A stretch of 40,892 nt of DNA from Verrucomicrobiaceae bacterium (GCA_027489965.1 JAIXZA010000033.1:1-40892); one strand, 5' to 3'; shown: positions 32,851-40,892, counted from the stretch's first letter. Numbers and translations: made by a program. The notes: generated by a model not told the origin, from the letters alone.

Positions 32851-34601
32851 CAGCGTTTCTTCAGGCCGGTGATGGTCAGCGCCATGCCCAGTCCCGCATG
32901 ACAAAGAAGCGCAATCATGGCACCTGAAGGTGCTGCAAACCAGGTGCGGACTAGTTTTGTCAGCGGTTCAAAGACGACTGTGTTCTTCAGCGTTTCGATG
33001 CTGCCAGACCAGCCATAATAAGCGGTGATCAAGGGCTGTAAGACGCCACCCAGGAGCCGAGGGAATCCAAGCAAAGCACCACAAAGAAGTACATTCACCA
33101 CCAGCAGCATCCAGGCATGATTTTGGGCGCGCGCTGCGCTGGACGATCGTGAGGAAAGTCCCAGGCATAGGCTGGTGAAGGCGATGCCTGTCAGGACGAG
33201 TAACAGCAATCTAGCTGAGCCATTTCCAGGCAGGCTGCCACCGGTGATGGATAGAAAGAGTCCCAGTGTCAGGCTTTGGGCCAAAACAATTGGGATGAGA
33301 AAGCCCAGCTTGCCAATCAAGTAGGCGCTTGCTCGCAGACCCGCGAGGCGCTCGCGCTCAAACAGAGGTCTTTCACCAGCGATCTCTCTAGCTCCGTTGC
33401 GCACACTCAGGATAAGCATCAGCAGGATCTGAATGAAGATGGCCATGGAGCAAGTGTAGGCTGCTGGCCAGAGGTCTTCTGGGGCCACCACCTCATTCTT
33501 TAAAGTGGAGAGATAGACCGTATTCGGAGCCAGCAGCAGCATGGCCAAAAGCGGAGATAGGGTCAGCATGACTAGATGCTGAATCCACTCGGTCTGATTC
33601 CGGCGCAGTAGCGTCCAGCGGCGTTGGATCAGATGAGCCGCTTGACTCATCAGGGTCGGCAGGGCAGGGGCTTCAGCATAGACGATCTCTTCGGTCGGTT
33701 TTTTGGCTGTTTTCTCTGTCTCTGGTAGCTCGACGTTTTCACTCTCTTCCATGCGACCCTCCTCGGGGCGCTCTTCGTGTGATTTGCCGAGGTCACCTAA
33801 TTTAAAGGCCTCATAATACGACTCGCGATGTCGTGACCAAGAGTCGCCCCAGCGATCTGCTGGACGTTTGGCGAGTCGTGGATAAAGCTCCTCAACCGTG
33901 GTAATGCTAAAGTAGTGGGCCACCGCTCTCGCCGGACCATGAAAGCAAACATAACCCTCATGCAAGATCACCACGGTATCGTAGGAGCCGATGTTGCTTA
34001 AAGTCTGCGTGGCATGGATGACGACGCGCCCAGGTTGGTCTGAGACCACAAATTTTAGCAGTGCTGTCAGTTCCTGCTCTGACTTCACATCCAGTCCGTC
34101 GGTAAACTCATCACAGAGGATCAGCGGGGCATCACTGACGAGTGCTAGCGCTAGCTTGAGTCGGCGTTTTTGTGGCAGGGAAAGCTGACTCACGCGCTGA
34201 GCTGCAATCGTTTCTAGTCCGACTCCGACGAGGATGTGGGATGCTTTGCTGATACGCTCCTCATTCGACTGGTCAGCCACGCACAGAATGAGAGCGCTCA
34301 TGATCGTCTCGCGCACGGTCAATAGGCCGTTGAGGCAATCGTCGTCCGCAGGCACATAGCCGATGCTGTTGGCCTTGGGTGGGCTGATGGCGGTGTCTTT
34401 GCCTTGGAAAAGGATCGTGCCTTCTGTGGCTTGGCTGCTGCCTGCCAAAAGGCGGATCATGCTTGTTTTACCGCTGCCCGGCGCACCGATGATGCCCATG
34501 AGATGTCCCGCAGGTACACCAAAGTGGATGTGGTTGAGCACCGTCAGGGCCTCACTCTGCGGTGGAGTGATGATTTGGGAGACATTGAGAACTTCCAGCA
34601 T
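32847..34601 (-). CDS. ABCG-type ABC transporter: ATPase fused to ABC-2 permease
   Basis: This 584-residue half transporter has its nucleotide-binding domain first and its membrane domain second, as in the ABCG/White type. Walker A GAPGSGKT is at 39-46, Walker B LILCDE at 160-165 and the H-loop His at 196. The signature is degenerate: LSLPQ (140-144) replaces LSGGQ. A charged linker (about 265-330) leads to six hydrophobic segments (about 345-580) of ABC-2 type. It probably works as a dimer exporting a lipid or hydrophobic compound. The ATG at 34601 has AAAGG just upstream; the longer TTG start is less likely. Confidence 0.88.
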   Translation of the reverse strand: MLEVLNVSQIITPPQSEALTVLNHIHFGVPAGHLMGIIGAPGSGKTSMIRLLAGSSQATEGTILFQGKDTAISPPKANSIGYVPADDDCLNGLLTVRETIMSALILCVADQSNEERISKASHILVGVGLETIAAQRVSQLSLPQKRRLKLALALVSDAPLILCDEFTDGLDVKSEQELTALLKFVVSDQPGRVVIHATQTLSNIGSYDTVVILHEGYVCFHGPARAVAHYFSITTVEELYPRLAKRPADRWGDSWSRHRESYYEAFKLGDLGKSHEERPEEGRMEESENVELPETEKTAKKPTEEIVYAEAPALPTLMSQAAHLIQRRWTLLRRNQTEWIQHLVMLTLSPLLAMLLLAPNTVYLSTLKNEVVAPEDLWPAAYTCSMAIFIQILLMLILSVRNGAREIAGERPLFERERLAGLRASAYLIGKLGFLIPIVLAQSLTLGLFLSITGGSLPGNGSARLLLLVLTGIAFTSLCLGLSSRSSSAARAQNHAWMLLVVNVLLCGALLGFPRLLGGVLQPLITAYYGWSGSIETLKNTVVFEPLTKLVRTWFAAPSGAMIALLCHAGLGMALTITGLKKRC

Positions 34602-34653
34602 GACCTTTATCAAAGCGAGTAACAGTCTCTGTGACAACTCGAAACCAAGCTCC

Positions 34654-35103
34654 TCAGACCTGGGAAGGAGAGCCTACAATCATGCCTTTGTTCCAGAGTC
34701 CGCAGATGACGGTCATCTGTTCATTGTGTTTCTTGTTGGGTGGCAGTTGCAGAGAGAGCAGTGTTTCCATCCATAGGCTTTTGGGTGCCAATGATAACTC
34801 TGGACGGGTTTGAAGAATTTTTAGGGCTGAGATCGTGTACTCATTATTGAGCGCCGGTTTGATCTGCTCTTTTGCGGAGGGGCCGCCTAGGATCAGTCCC
34901 AGTTCGCCAAGCGCTCGAAAGGTCATCATGGGGCAGTTTTTAACTCTTGAAGCCGTGGATTTAATCAAAGCCCGAGCCGCCTGCTGCCAGGCCTGCTCAG
35001 GATCTGTCATCAGCTTTCCCACAAGTAGCTGGGCCGCATAAATGGCCGTAACCTCATACATGCGGAGTTGTTTCTTGGATTTGTGGTTCTCTTTTTTTGC
35101 CAT
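34654..35103 (-). CDS. Small cytoplasmic protein, possibly DUF6979-like
   Basis: This 149-residue basic protein has the pattern AWQQAARALIKSTASRVKNCPMMTF then ALGELGLILGG. It recalls the DUF6979 family (a Trp-Ala-Ala segment, then a Cys-Pro and a Gly-rich helix); this is from memory and weak. No signal or membrane segment is present. Its function is unknown. The ABC transporter gene starts 52 bases downstream on the same strand. Confidence 0.65.
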   Translation of the reverse strand: MAKKENHKSKKQLRMYEVTAIYAAQLLVGKLMTDPEQAWQQAARALIKSTASRVKNCPMMTFRALGELGLILGGPSAKEQIKPALNNEYTISALKILQTRPELSLAPKSLWMETLLSLQLPPNKKHNEQMTVICGLWNKGMIVGSPSQV

Positions 35104-35157
35104 GGCCCATCTTCGCGATGCTAGAAACTTCTCAAGATGAATCTTTACTGCCGATTT

Positions 35158-35589
35158 TCAGGCCTCGTATAGCTCGCGAACTGAATCGCGGAGCAGCACA
35201 ATCATCGTGAAGACTCCAAGGGTTGTTCCAAGAGGAAAGTGCATGCAATTGACTCCAGAAACGATCAAACAAAACGTCCGGTGCTTTCTGGCGCGAATGA
35301 ATAGTCCAGCCAACAAATTGAGAACACCCGACCCCACAAACCAAACGGCAAACACGACGTAAAGCCACTTGAATATCGCAAAGAACTCCGCTGGCAGAGG
35401 TCCCTGATTTTGATTCTGCCACAGTTTGTCATTTGAAAAGACCGCTTGCAGCATGGTGTAGTGTAACAAGACAAATAAAACCCCAAGTCCAGCCAGCCCC
35501 ACTCCAACGAAATGGAAAATGGAGAGCAAATTGAGATGTTCCGCGTCGATCTTACGTTGGTCTCTAAGCGGTGGCGGGAGTTGATTCAT
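35158..35589 (-). CDS. Small integral membrane protein, three to four helices
   Basis: This 143-residue protein has hydrophobic segments at about 24-46, 70-95 and 104-130. An N-terminal soluble piece (QRKIDAEHLNLLSIFHF) resembles the start of short membrane proteins common in Verrucomicrobia. The loop between the first two segments is polar (SNDKLWQNQNQGP). I do not recognise a named family and infer no function. Confidence 0.7.
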   Translation of the reverse strand: MNQLPPPLRDQRKIDAEHLNLLSIFHFVGVGLAGLGVLFVLLHYTMLQAVFSNDKLWQNQNQGPLPAEFFAIFKWLYVVFAVWFVGSGVLNLLAGLFIRARKHRTFCLIVSGVNCMHFPLGTTLGVFTMIVLLRDSVRELYEA

Positions 35590-35614
35590 CTTTGGATTGA
35601 GTGACTAGATAGAG

Positions 35615-36553
35615 TCAATGCATCTCCACAGCGCAGGACCCTAGACCACCACGGTAGTAGTTGAACTGGACGTTTTGGTGGTCGGCCAGCAGGGACATCG
35701 GCACGCTAGAGTCCGCCAAGCGTTTGGAGATCATCAGCGCGGTGAGGCGCTGCCCGAGGGGATTGTCATGCATGCCGGCATGCCAGATGCTGACTTTTTC
35801 GGCATTCCAGGTTTCTTTCGGACCGACAGTGATGGCGGTCTGGGGAACCATGGTGATGTTGCCGCCGCCGGAGGTGCGGGCGTTTTGTGCTAGGGTGATA
35901 GGATGCAGCTCGACGATACGGGTGCCGAGTTTACGGTATTCGGCGGGCGGTGGCGGCTCGTTCTTCCACTTGCCGGTGCGCTTGAGCGGATCGTTAAAGG
36001 CCCAGTGCTTGATGTCGCCCTGGCCACCCTGCATGACGATGCAGCGCACGCCGCTGCTCCAACTTTTGATGTAGGCACTGGTGTCTGCTTTGGGGAAATG
36101 CAGTTGGCTATCAGGCATGACGAGCTTTTTCTGGATGCGATCAAAGCAGAGCTCGCGGTCGGCTTTTTCAAAGGAAAGCGGGTGATCCATGGTCACTTCC
36201 TTTTTGGTCTCAGGATCATACCACTCGTCCATGCCCCAGAAGTGGCCGTCTTTGATGGAGATACCGAGATCATTGATCAGCCTAGCGACGAGAGGTAGCT
36301 GCTCCGTAGGGCCGATGGGACCACAGATGCCAGCGGGGTTGTCTGGGGTGGCTTGCTTCCAGGCATGGATGTATTCCAGCGCCTCAGCCAAATAAAAGTC
36401 TTCAAGCGTATCGTACATGACCACTTTGAAGCCGGGGCGGGCCAGCTGGCGCAGGTCACGCTCGGTGAGTCGGGCGGCATCATTGATTAAAGAGGAATCC
36501 AGGGTGGTGTAATCCCACCAGTCGGGAGCGATGTGGCTGAGTTTGCGTGACAT
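35615..36553 (-). CDS. Glucosamine-6-phosphate deaminase-like protein
   Basis: This 312-residue protein of the NagB/6-phosphogluconolactonase fold is expected to deaminate and isomerise a glucosamine-6-phosphate-like sugar phosphate. Visible family blocks are [12 protein letters not shown] with [10 protein letters not shown] (E. coli NagB MDEY..HP.SY), [14 protein letters not shown] (NagB GxxxDGHIAFNEP) and [14 protein letters not shown]. The catalytic Asp and His of the second block are kept, but Glu148 of the E. coli enzyme is replaced by Asp, and GDGHI by GDIKH, so substrate or rate may differ. I chose ATG 36553 over the longer frame from 36619. Confidence 0.78.
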   Translation of the reverse strand: MSRKLSHIAPDWWDYTTLDSSLINDAARLTERDLRQLARPGFKVVMYDTLEDFYLAEALEYIHAWKQATPDNPAGICGPIGPTEQLPLVARLINDLGISIKDGHFWGMDEWYDPETKKEVTMDHPLSFEKADRELCFDRIQKKLVMPDSQLHFPKADTSAYIKSWSSGVRCIVMQGGQGDIKHWAFNDPLKRTGKWKNEPPPPAEYRKLGTRIVELHPITLAQNARTSGGGNITMVPQTAITVGPKETWNAEKVSIWHAGMHDNPLGQRLTALMISKRLADSSVPMSLLADHQNVQFNYYRGGLGSCAVEMH

Positions 36554-36809
36554 GGTTAGTAGAAGGGTTACTGTAGAGAAAAGAGACGGTGATTGTTGCC
36601 GTGATTTATCTAGTTTCATCTGCTGGACCGCACTTTGCCAAGTCTAGAAGCAAGATCTGGAGCGATTATTCTTAGATTCAGTTTAGAGCGCCGAGAATGG
36701 AACAATGCATTGGCATTCAGGCAGCAGGAGAGAGGTCGAGTAATTTAAAATCACTATCTCCTTTGTCAGCTGGTTTCACCCTTAGCCCTTCCTCAGCGCA
36801 CCGAATGGA

Positions 36810-36932
36810 ATGACGATTGATGATCTTTATGCCGAATATCTCGGTTGGTTTGCCAACAAAGAAGGCTTTTTTGAATGGCCAGGTAGATTTGCTGTGGTGG
36901 ATACTCTACTAGATGAAGGCATTGGGTCCTGA
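36810..36932 (+). other. Short ORF of 40 codons in a gene-free gap
   Basis: The 385-base gap 36554-36938 holds one plus-strand frame from ATG 36810 to TGA 36932. Its peptide begins MTIDDLYAEYLGWFANKEGF, which is protein-like (aromatic-rich, balanced charges). It may be a small gene or the remnant of a longer one. Nothing else is recognisable in the gap. Confidence 0.3.
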
Positions 36933-36938
36933 GTCAAG

Positions 36939-37502
36939 CTATGGCGACTGATTGCCTGTTAGCGGTGTGTTCTTGCTTGGTTGACTCTTGAATCTCTGCC
37001 GCAGTAGCTCGATCGGAGCGCTCGGTAGTTCCAGGTAGTCGGCTTTGTTAAGTAGTTCGGCAGCTTCAGTTGGGTTAGCGGTGCGTCGTGCAGCCTCGCG
37101 CAAGAGCGGTGCGCCGGCAGCATGTCCCAGCACGATCATGCCATTCAGGGCAGCTTGTCGGAGTTCGGGGTCTGGATGCGTAAGGTAGGGTTGTATGCGT
37201 GGCAGTTCAGACGGGTCATAGGATACCGAGGCTAGCTGGATAGCATCGATAATTCTCTGCTTCTCGGCAGAATCGGGAATGGGACCCTGGCTAGTGACAG
37301 GCGGCGCGTTGGCGGATAAAGGACTCGCTGACTCACTGTGGACCTCAGTCGTATTTGACTCAGGGCGGGGCTTCTTGCCTGCTGATCTGGTTGTGCTTTT
37401 CTCGGCACCCACGGGCAAATTTGCCCCCGCACTTTGGTAGGCAAGGTAAACTCCGCCGCAAAAAACGGCTCCGAGTAGGCCAAGGAAAAAGGTCTTATTC
37501 AT
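36939..37502 (-). CDS. Membrane-anchored HEAT-repeat-like protein, module copy 1
   Basis: This 187-residue protein has an N-terminal hydrophobic anchor (about 4-24: FFLGLLGAVFCGGVYLAYQS), a Ser/Pro-rich linker and a C-terminal helical domain. In that domain IQPYLTHPDPELRQAALNGMIVLG is a HEAT-type repeat and AAGAPLLREAARRTANPTEAAELL a second. It probably binds another protein at the membrane. It is the second gene of a two-gene module with the upstream exported protein; a terminator hairpin lies between them. A broken near-identical copy lies at 38743-39226. Confidence 0.75.
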   Translation of the reverse strand: MNKTFFLGLLGAVFCGGVYLAYQSAGANLPVGAEKSTTRSAGKKPRPESNTTEVHSESASPLSANAPPVTSQGPIPDSAEKQRIIDAIQLASVSYDPSELPRIQPYLTHPDPELRQAALNGMIVLGHAAGAPLLREAARRTANPTEAAELLNKADYLELPSAPIELLRQRFKSQPSKNTPLTGNQSP

Positions 37503-37517
37503 GGGGATATGCTGGCT

Positions 37518-37554
37518 TGAAACAAAACACCTCCGTTGATGAGGCGGAGGTGTT
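37518..37554 (-). terminator. Intrinsic terminator between the module genes, copy 1
   Basis: On the minus strand AACACCTCCG and CGGAGGTGTT (arms 37545-37554 and 37526-37535, 9-base loop) are followed by TTGTTTC. It lies between the exported-protein stop and the HEAT-gene start, so HEAT expression depends on read-through or its own promoter. Confidence 0.72.
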
Positions 37555-37593
37555 CGTCATTTTAAGAACAAAGACAGCGTGTCTGTGTTTTAT

Positions 37594-38466
37594 TCAAGGG
37601 GTAGGAAAAAAATCATCCAAATCGACGATGGCTCCTGCAGCCATGCTGATGGAACCCTCGATTAAATCTTGGAAAGGGGCAAAGCCACCCACACCGAGCA
37701 ACCTATCCAATCTAGTGGCGTTTGGGGAATACACAAAGGTAGTGATAGTTTCACCAGTTTCATCATCCACACCTTTTTTTGGTGTGACTTTGAATCCACC
37801 GCTCAAAAGGCCCGATAGATTGAATGGTTCTTCGGTATAGGACGGCACGCTTGCTGTGGCTTGGCGTTTATAGGATTTGGAGTATGTTCGTGTTTCGGTT
37901 GTGCTGGGAATACCCGTGAGAGGCGTGTTATTGGTAACAACTTCCTTCGAACTGATGGCAGCAACCTCAAATGCATTCGGCGTAATAGCAAAATTAATGG
38001 GCACCATCGTCTTGTTCGTGTGTCTAGCAATGACGCCGGTAGCGTTACCCAATTTGTCGAACACCATGATAATTGACCATCCTGCGATGAATGGGGATTT
38101 GCCAATCTCTGGCAGTGTCCCATCCCCCACAAGACTCTGGATGATCTGAGCATTTCCCCATCTCCAGACACCAAGTTTACTGCCATACTCGGTGGTGGTG
38201 ACAGACTTGATGGGAACCCTTTCATCGACAGGGCCGCCCAATGTCTCGACCGTATAGGTGTTTTGGAAAGTTGAGCCACCACCACCTTCTTCTGTGTCTG
38301 GAAGTACATTGCCAAATTCGTCTTTCAGTTTTAACGCCTCATACTGATAAGTCATAGTGAGAGCAACAGTAACGGCTCCGGTCGAGCCCCAAGATTGTGC
38401 GAAGGCAGGGGCCGCAAAAGCAAGAGATGCAGCAGTAATGATATAGATAACGGGTTTAATTGTCAT
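37594..38466 (-). CDS. Exported protein of unknown function, module copy 1
   Basis: This 290-residue protein has a clear Sec signal peptide ending AAPAFAQ (about residue 24). The mature part is beta-rich, with the segment VTVALTMTYQYEALKLKDEFG, an EEGGGGSTFQNTYTVET loop, GVWRWGNAQIIQSLV and a TRLDRLLGVGGFAPFQDLIEG helix. It has no Cys in the mature part and no known catalytic motif. It may be a secreted or periplasmic structural or binding protein. The first gene of its module, it is paralogous to 39315-40229. Confidence 0.8.
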   Translation of the reverse strand: MTIKPVIYIITAASLAFAAPAFAQSWGSTGAVTVALTMTYQYEALKLKDEFGNVLPDTEEGGGGSTFQNTYTVETLGGPVDERVPIKSVTTTEYGSKLGVWRWGNAQIIQSLVGDGTLPEIGKSPFIAGWSIIMVFDKLGNATGVIARHTNKTMVPINFAITPNAFEVAAISSKEVVTNNTPLTGIPSTTETRTYSKSYKRQATASVPSYTEEPFNLSGLLSGGFKVTPKKGVDDETGETITTFVYSPNATRLDRLLGVGGFAPFQDLIEGSISMAAGAIVDLDDFFPTP

Positions 38467-38742
38467 GGGCTTGAGTGAAATTAAATTGAGAACCCTAAAT
38501 GACTCAATGTATCATTCAGCGCAATAAAATAGTGATCATTACAAAGTTTCGTCCCAGGACGGCACGGTGCATTTGTCGTCAAGCATTAGGACAAGAGGGC
38601 CATTTCAGTTACGAAGCACACTCAGGGGTCAAATGGGCTTGCTGCGAGAGATGAGACTTTCCTTGAAGGCGTCTGGTCTTGACCTAGCTTTCGATGTTTT
38701 TGCTGCTCCGGTCAGGCCCGAACTCCGCTTTCCAAGGAATGG

Positions 38743-39226
38743 AATTTCTGCCGCAGTAGCTCGATCGGAGCGCTCGTTAGTTCCAGGTAGTCGGCTTTGT
38801 TGAGTAGTTCGGCAGGTTCAGTTGGGTTAGCGGTGCGCCGGCAGCATGCCCCAGAACGATCATGCCATTCAGGGCAGCTTGTCGGAGTTCGGGAGCTGGA
38901 TGCGTAAGGTACGGTTGTATGCGCGGCAGTTCAGACGGGTCATAGGATACCGAGGCTAGCTGGATAGCATCGATAATACTCTGCTTCCCGGCAGAATCGG
39001 GAATGGGACCCTGGCTAGTGACAGGTGGCGCGTTGACGGATAAAGGACTCGCTGACTCACTGCGGACCTCAGTTGTATTTGATTCAGGGCGCGGCTTCTT
39101 GCCTGCTGATCTGGTTGTGATTTTCTCGGCACCCTCGGGCAAATTTGCCCCTGCACTGTGGTAGGCAAGGTAAACTCCGCCGCAAAAAACGGCTCCGACT
39201 AGGCCAAGAAAAAAGGTCTTATTCGT
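38743..39226 (-). pseudogene. Broken copy of the HEAT-like gene, module copy 2
   Basis: This is nearly identical in DNA to the copy at 36939-37502 but dead by two changes. The start ATG has become ACG (39224-39226). A 28-base deletion lies at 38829-38837; in copy 1 the matching segment is flanked by direct repeats of AGCGGTGCG (37077-37085 and 37105-37113), so replication slippage is the likely cause. The deletion shifts the frame after GHAAGAPL. Sequence beyond it still matches the C-terminal part of copy 1. Confidence 0.88.
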
Positions 39227-39249
39227 GGGGTATATGCTTGCTTGAAACA

Positions 39250-39280
39250 AAACACCTCCGTTGATGAGACGGAGGTGTTT
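39250..39280 (-). terminator. Intrinsic terminator between the module genes, copy 2
   Basis: A perfect 12-bp stem (AAACACCTCCGT at 39250-39261 with ACGGAGGTGTTT at 39269-39280) matches the copy 1 hairpin; two compensating changes lengthen the stem. On the minus strand it is followed by TGTTTCAAG. Its preservation after the HEAT gene died suggests it ends the exported-protein transcript. Confidence 0.72.
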
Positions 39281-39314
39281 GTCATATCAAGAACAAAGAC
39301 AGGGTGCCTGTGTT

Positions 39315-40229
39315 TTATTCAAGCGGTGTATTGAATTCATATAAATCGACTATAACTCCAGCGGCCACGCTAATGGAACCTTCGATTAAATCTTGAAAGG
39401 GGTCGGCGCCGCCCACACCAAGTACTTTATCCAATTTTTGGGCAGTAGGGGAATATACAAATGTATTGAATATTTGACCAGTCATAAAATCCACACTTGT
39501 TTTTGGTGTGACTTTGTACCCTCCAGACCAAAGGCCCGATAGAACAAATGGTTCTACGGCATAGGAAGGTATGATTGCTGATGCTCGGCCTTTAAAGGAC
39601 TCGGTGTATGTTCGAGTCTCGGTCGTGCTAGGACTACCTGTGAGAGGCGTATTTTTCGTGACAATTTCCTTCGAATTGATGGTAGCAACAAAGAATGATT
39701 CCGGCCCTGACGTAATTTCAAAACCAATTGGTATCGTTAATTTGGTTACGTGTCTAGCAACGACGCTCGTAGCGCCAGCATATTGGTTGAAGACCATGAT
39801 AATTGACCATCCTGCAAGGAATGGGGGTTTGCCAATCTCTGGCAACTTTCCTTCCGCCACAAGACTCTGGATGATCTGAGCATTCCCCCATCTCCAGACA
39901 CCCAGTTTACTGCCATACTCGTTGGTGGTGACAGACTTGATGGGAACTTTTGCATCGACCGGGCCGCCCAATGTTTTGACAGTATAGATATTTTGGAAAG
40001 TGGAGCCACCACCACCTTCTTCTGTGTTGGGAAGCACCTTGCCAAATTCGTCTTTCAGTTGCAGCGCTTCTGAATTATAAGTCAAGGTTAGAGCAACGGT
40101 AACTGCACCGGTCGAACCCCAGGATTGTGGGGAGGCTGGGACTGGTGAGGGTAAAAATTGTGCGGAAGCTGGGGCCGCATACGCGAGAAATGCAGTAATA
40201 ACAATATAGATAAAGGGTTTGATTCTCAT
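39315..40229 (-). CDS. Exported protein of unknown function, module copy 2
   Basis: This paralogue of 37594-38466 has 304 residues from ATG 40229, with a signal peptide ending AAPASAQ and an extra Pro/Ser-rich insertion (FLPSPVPASPQ) just after it. Core segments such as TEEGGGGSTFQNIYTV, GVWRWGNAQIIQSLV and the C-terminal LGVGGADPFQDLIEG are kept. Many other positions differ between the copies (about a quarter to a third of residues by eye). The frame extends to 40286, but ATG 40229 places the signal correctly. Confidence 0.8.
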   Translation of the reverse strand: MRIKPFIYIVITAFLAYAAPASAQFLPSPVPASPQSWGSTGAVTVALTLTYNSEALQLKDEFGKVLPNTEEGGGGSTFQNIYTVKTLGGPVDAKVPIKSVTTNEYGSKLGVWRWGNAQIIQSLVAEGKLPEIGKPPFLAGWSIIMVFNQYAGATSVVARHVTKLTIPIGFEITSGPESFFVATINSKEIVTKNTPLTGSPSTTETRTYTESFKGRASAIIPSYAVEPFVLSGLWSGGYKVTPKTSVDFMTGQIFNTFVYSPTAQKLDKVLGVGGADPFQDLIEGSISVAAGVIVDLYEFNTPLE

Positions 40230-40412
40230 GGGTTTCAGCGAATAAGAGTCGCTCGATTTGATAGGCCAAAACACCGGTTGCTGCAAAAAAAATCGATTCT
40301 TACAGGGTTTGTGCCGAAGTTTTTACTTAGCCCCAAAAATCCAAATCAAGGTAGCGGGGGTAAGGGCTTAAATCAGCAAAACGGGTAAACAATCGACCGG
40401 AGATGCCGCTAA

Positions 40413-40592
40413 AAGCTTTTGGTGCTGCCCATAGTTTGGAACATTCCGCCAAATCTGGAGCAGAGATTAAAGTTCGGCATCCTTGCCTACCATGGCAGGT
40501 TCATCAGTAGCGATCTTTGTGAATGGTTTGCAATGAGTCGAAAATACGGTGCCGAAACGTCGCCCGTCACATGGCAGGCCGCACTGAGGTGA
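40413..40592 (+). other. Open frame in a gene-free gap, possible gene remnant
   Basis: The 507-base gap 40230-40736 holds a plus-strand open frame of 59 codons after a TAA at 40410, ending in TGA 40592. It has no ATG start; a TTG at 40419 is the first possible one. The peptide (KFGILAYHGRFISSDLCEW in its middle) looks protein-like, so it may be the C-terminal part of a lost gene. The rest of the gap shows nothing recognisable. Confidence 0.25.
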
Positions 40593-40736
40593 GGGGGCTT
40601 TATGGAATTAAAGGCCAAACCAAGAACCAACCCCTGGAGTTGGCTGTGATAAACCGTTAGATCGAGGAAGGACGTTTTTTCCCTCGCCTTCGCCGTGAGA
40701 TGGTTTTTAATCAGGACGATCAAACCTGCTTAACTC

Positions 40737-40892
40737 ATGAACGATTCTGCCCCCCTCCCTGACATCGGCTTTTCCGGCGCACCTTCTGTCGATCCTTTTC
40801 AGACTGCGAAAGCAAGTGCGCTAAGAGCGGCTGAGGAACTGCGCCATACCGCTGCTCAAAAGGCCAGTGAGCTCCGTGGCGCGGCTGAGGCG
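40737..40892 (+). CDS. Ala/Glu-rich helical protein, partial at the right edge
   Basis: The first 52 residues of a gene cut off by the window end begin MNDSAPLPDIGFSGAPSVDP and continue into an Ala/Glu/Arg helix (AKASALRAAEELRHTAAQKA) typical of a coiled coil or an Ala-rich apolipoprotein-like protein. The frame is open to the edge. Function cannot be inferred. Confidence 0.6.
   Translation, partial: MNDSAPLPDIGFSGAPSVDPFQTAKASALRAAEELRHTAAQKASELRGAAEA

Larger units (their letters stand above)
36991..40240. repeat. Tandem duplication of a two-gene module
   Basis: Segment 36991 to about 38480 and segment 38743 to about 40240 align over their full length in the same orientation, with an offset of about 1.72-1.76 kb. 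Each contains an exported-protein gene, a terminator hairpin and a HEAT-like gene. The HEAT parts are far more similar at DNA level, by eye, than the exported-protein parts. The 38481-38742 spacer shows nothing recognisable. Confidence 0.88.

Noticed and set aside
38777..39250. Intact 157-residue second HEAT protein starting from an upstream ATG
   Set aside because: The frame uses a chance ATG upstream of the lost start and a shifted C-terminus after the 28-base deletion, so it is a pseudogene.

Overview
The window looks like chromosomal DNA of a verrucomicrobial bacterium (PVC superphylum), probably near Verrucomicrobium/Prosthecobacter. This is inferred from its gene families: a three-heme sugar-dehydrogenase protein with a Planctomycetes/Verrucomicrobia-type heme-binding tail, a giant secreted epimerase/LamG/propeller/blue-copper protein, a secreted sugar-isomerase paralogue, EboE, and many start codons without a Shine-Dalgarno sequence. 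No phage, insertion sequence or CRISPR array is visible.

Layout. 1-1451: an unrecognised helical protein, its terminator, then a gene-free stretch holding about 19 diverged units of a 21-bp tandem repeat. 1452-3844 (minus): a HlyD/DevB-like membrane fusion protein and adenylosuccinate lyase. 4002-6897 (plus): an ABC substrate-binding protein without its transporter, a DUF3313-like lipoprotein and a small exported protein. 7204-10005: aconitase A. It is followed by 600 bases holding two terminators, a candidate structured RNA and a rearranged, dead copy of part of acnA. 10604-14406: the three-heme dehydrogenase, a PIG-L deacetylase and tRNA-Ser(GCU). 14611-19232: a conserved unknown gene paired with cinA, a GYF-like protein and argG. 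19403-20770: a secreted sugar dehydrogenase.

20867-29418 is the most coherent system. Five closely packed minus-strand genes encode, in transcription order, a histidinol-dehydrogenase-family alcohol dehydrogenase, a cupin, an alpha/beta hydrolase, an exported sugar-isomerase-like protein and a 1298-residue exported fusion that starts with a related isomerase domain and ends in an azurin-like copper domain. A PAS-AraC regulator is divergent from them. I infer an inducible catabolic pathway for a sugar- or polyol-like compound, with oxidation outside the cytoplasm; the substrate is unknown.

29568-36553 holds a lone eboE, an SGNH hydrolase, two small membrane proteins, an ABCG-type half transporter, two small unknown proteins and a glucosamine-6-phosphate-deaminase-like enzyme. 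36939-40229 is a tandem duplication of a two-gene module (an exported protein and a HEAT-like anchored protein). The second HEAT copy is a pseudogene, while both exported-protein copies are intact but clearly diverged. A new plus-strand gene begins at 40737 and runs off the window.

All family assignments come from reading motifs in the translations; no database search was possible.
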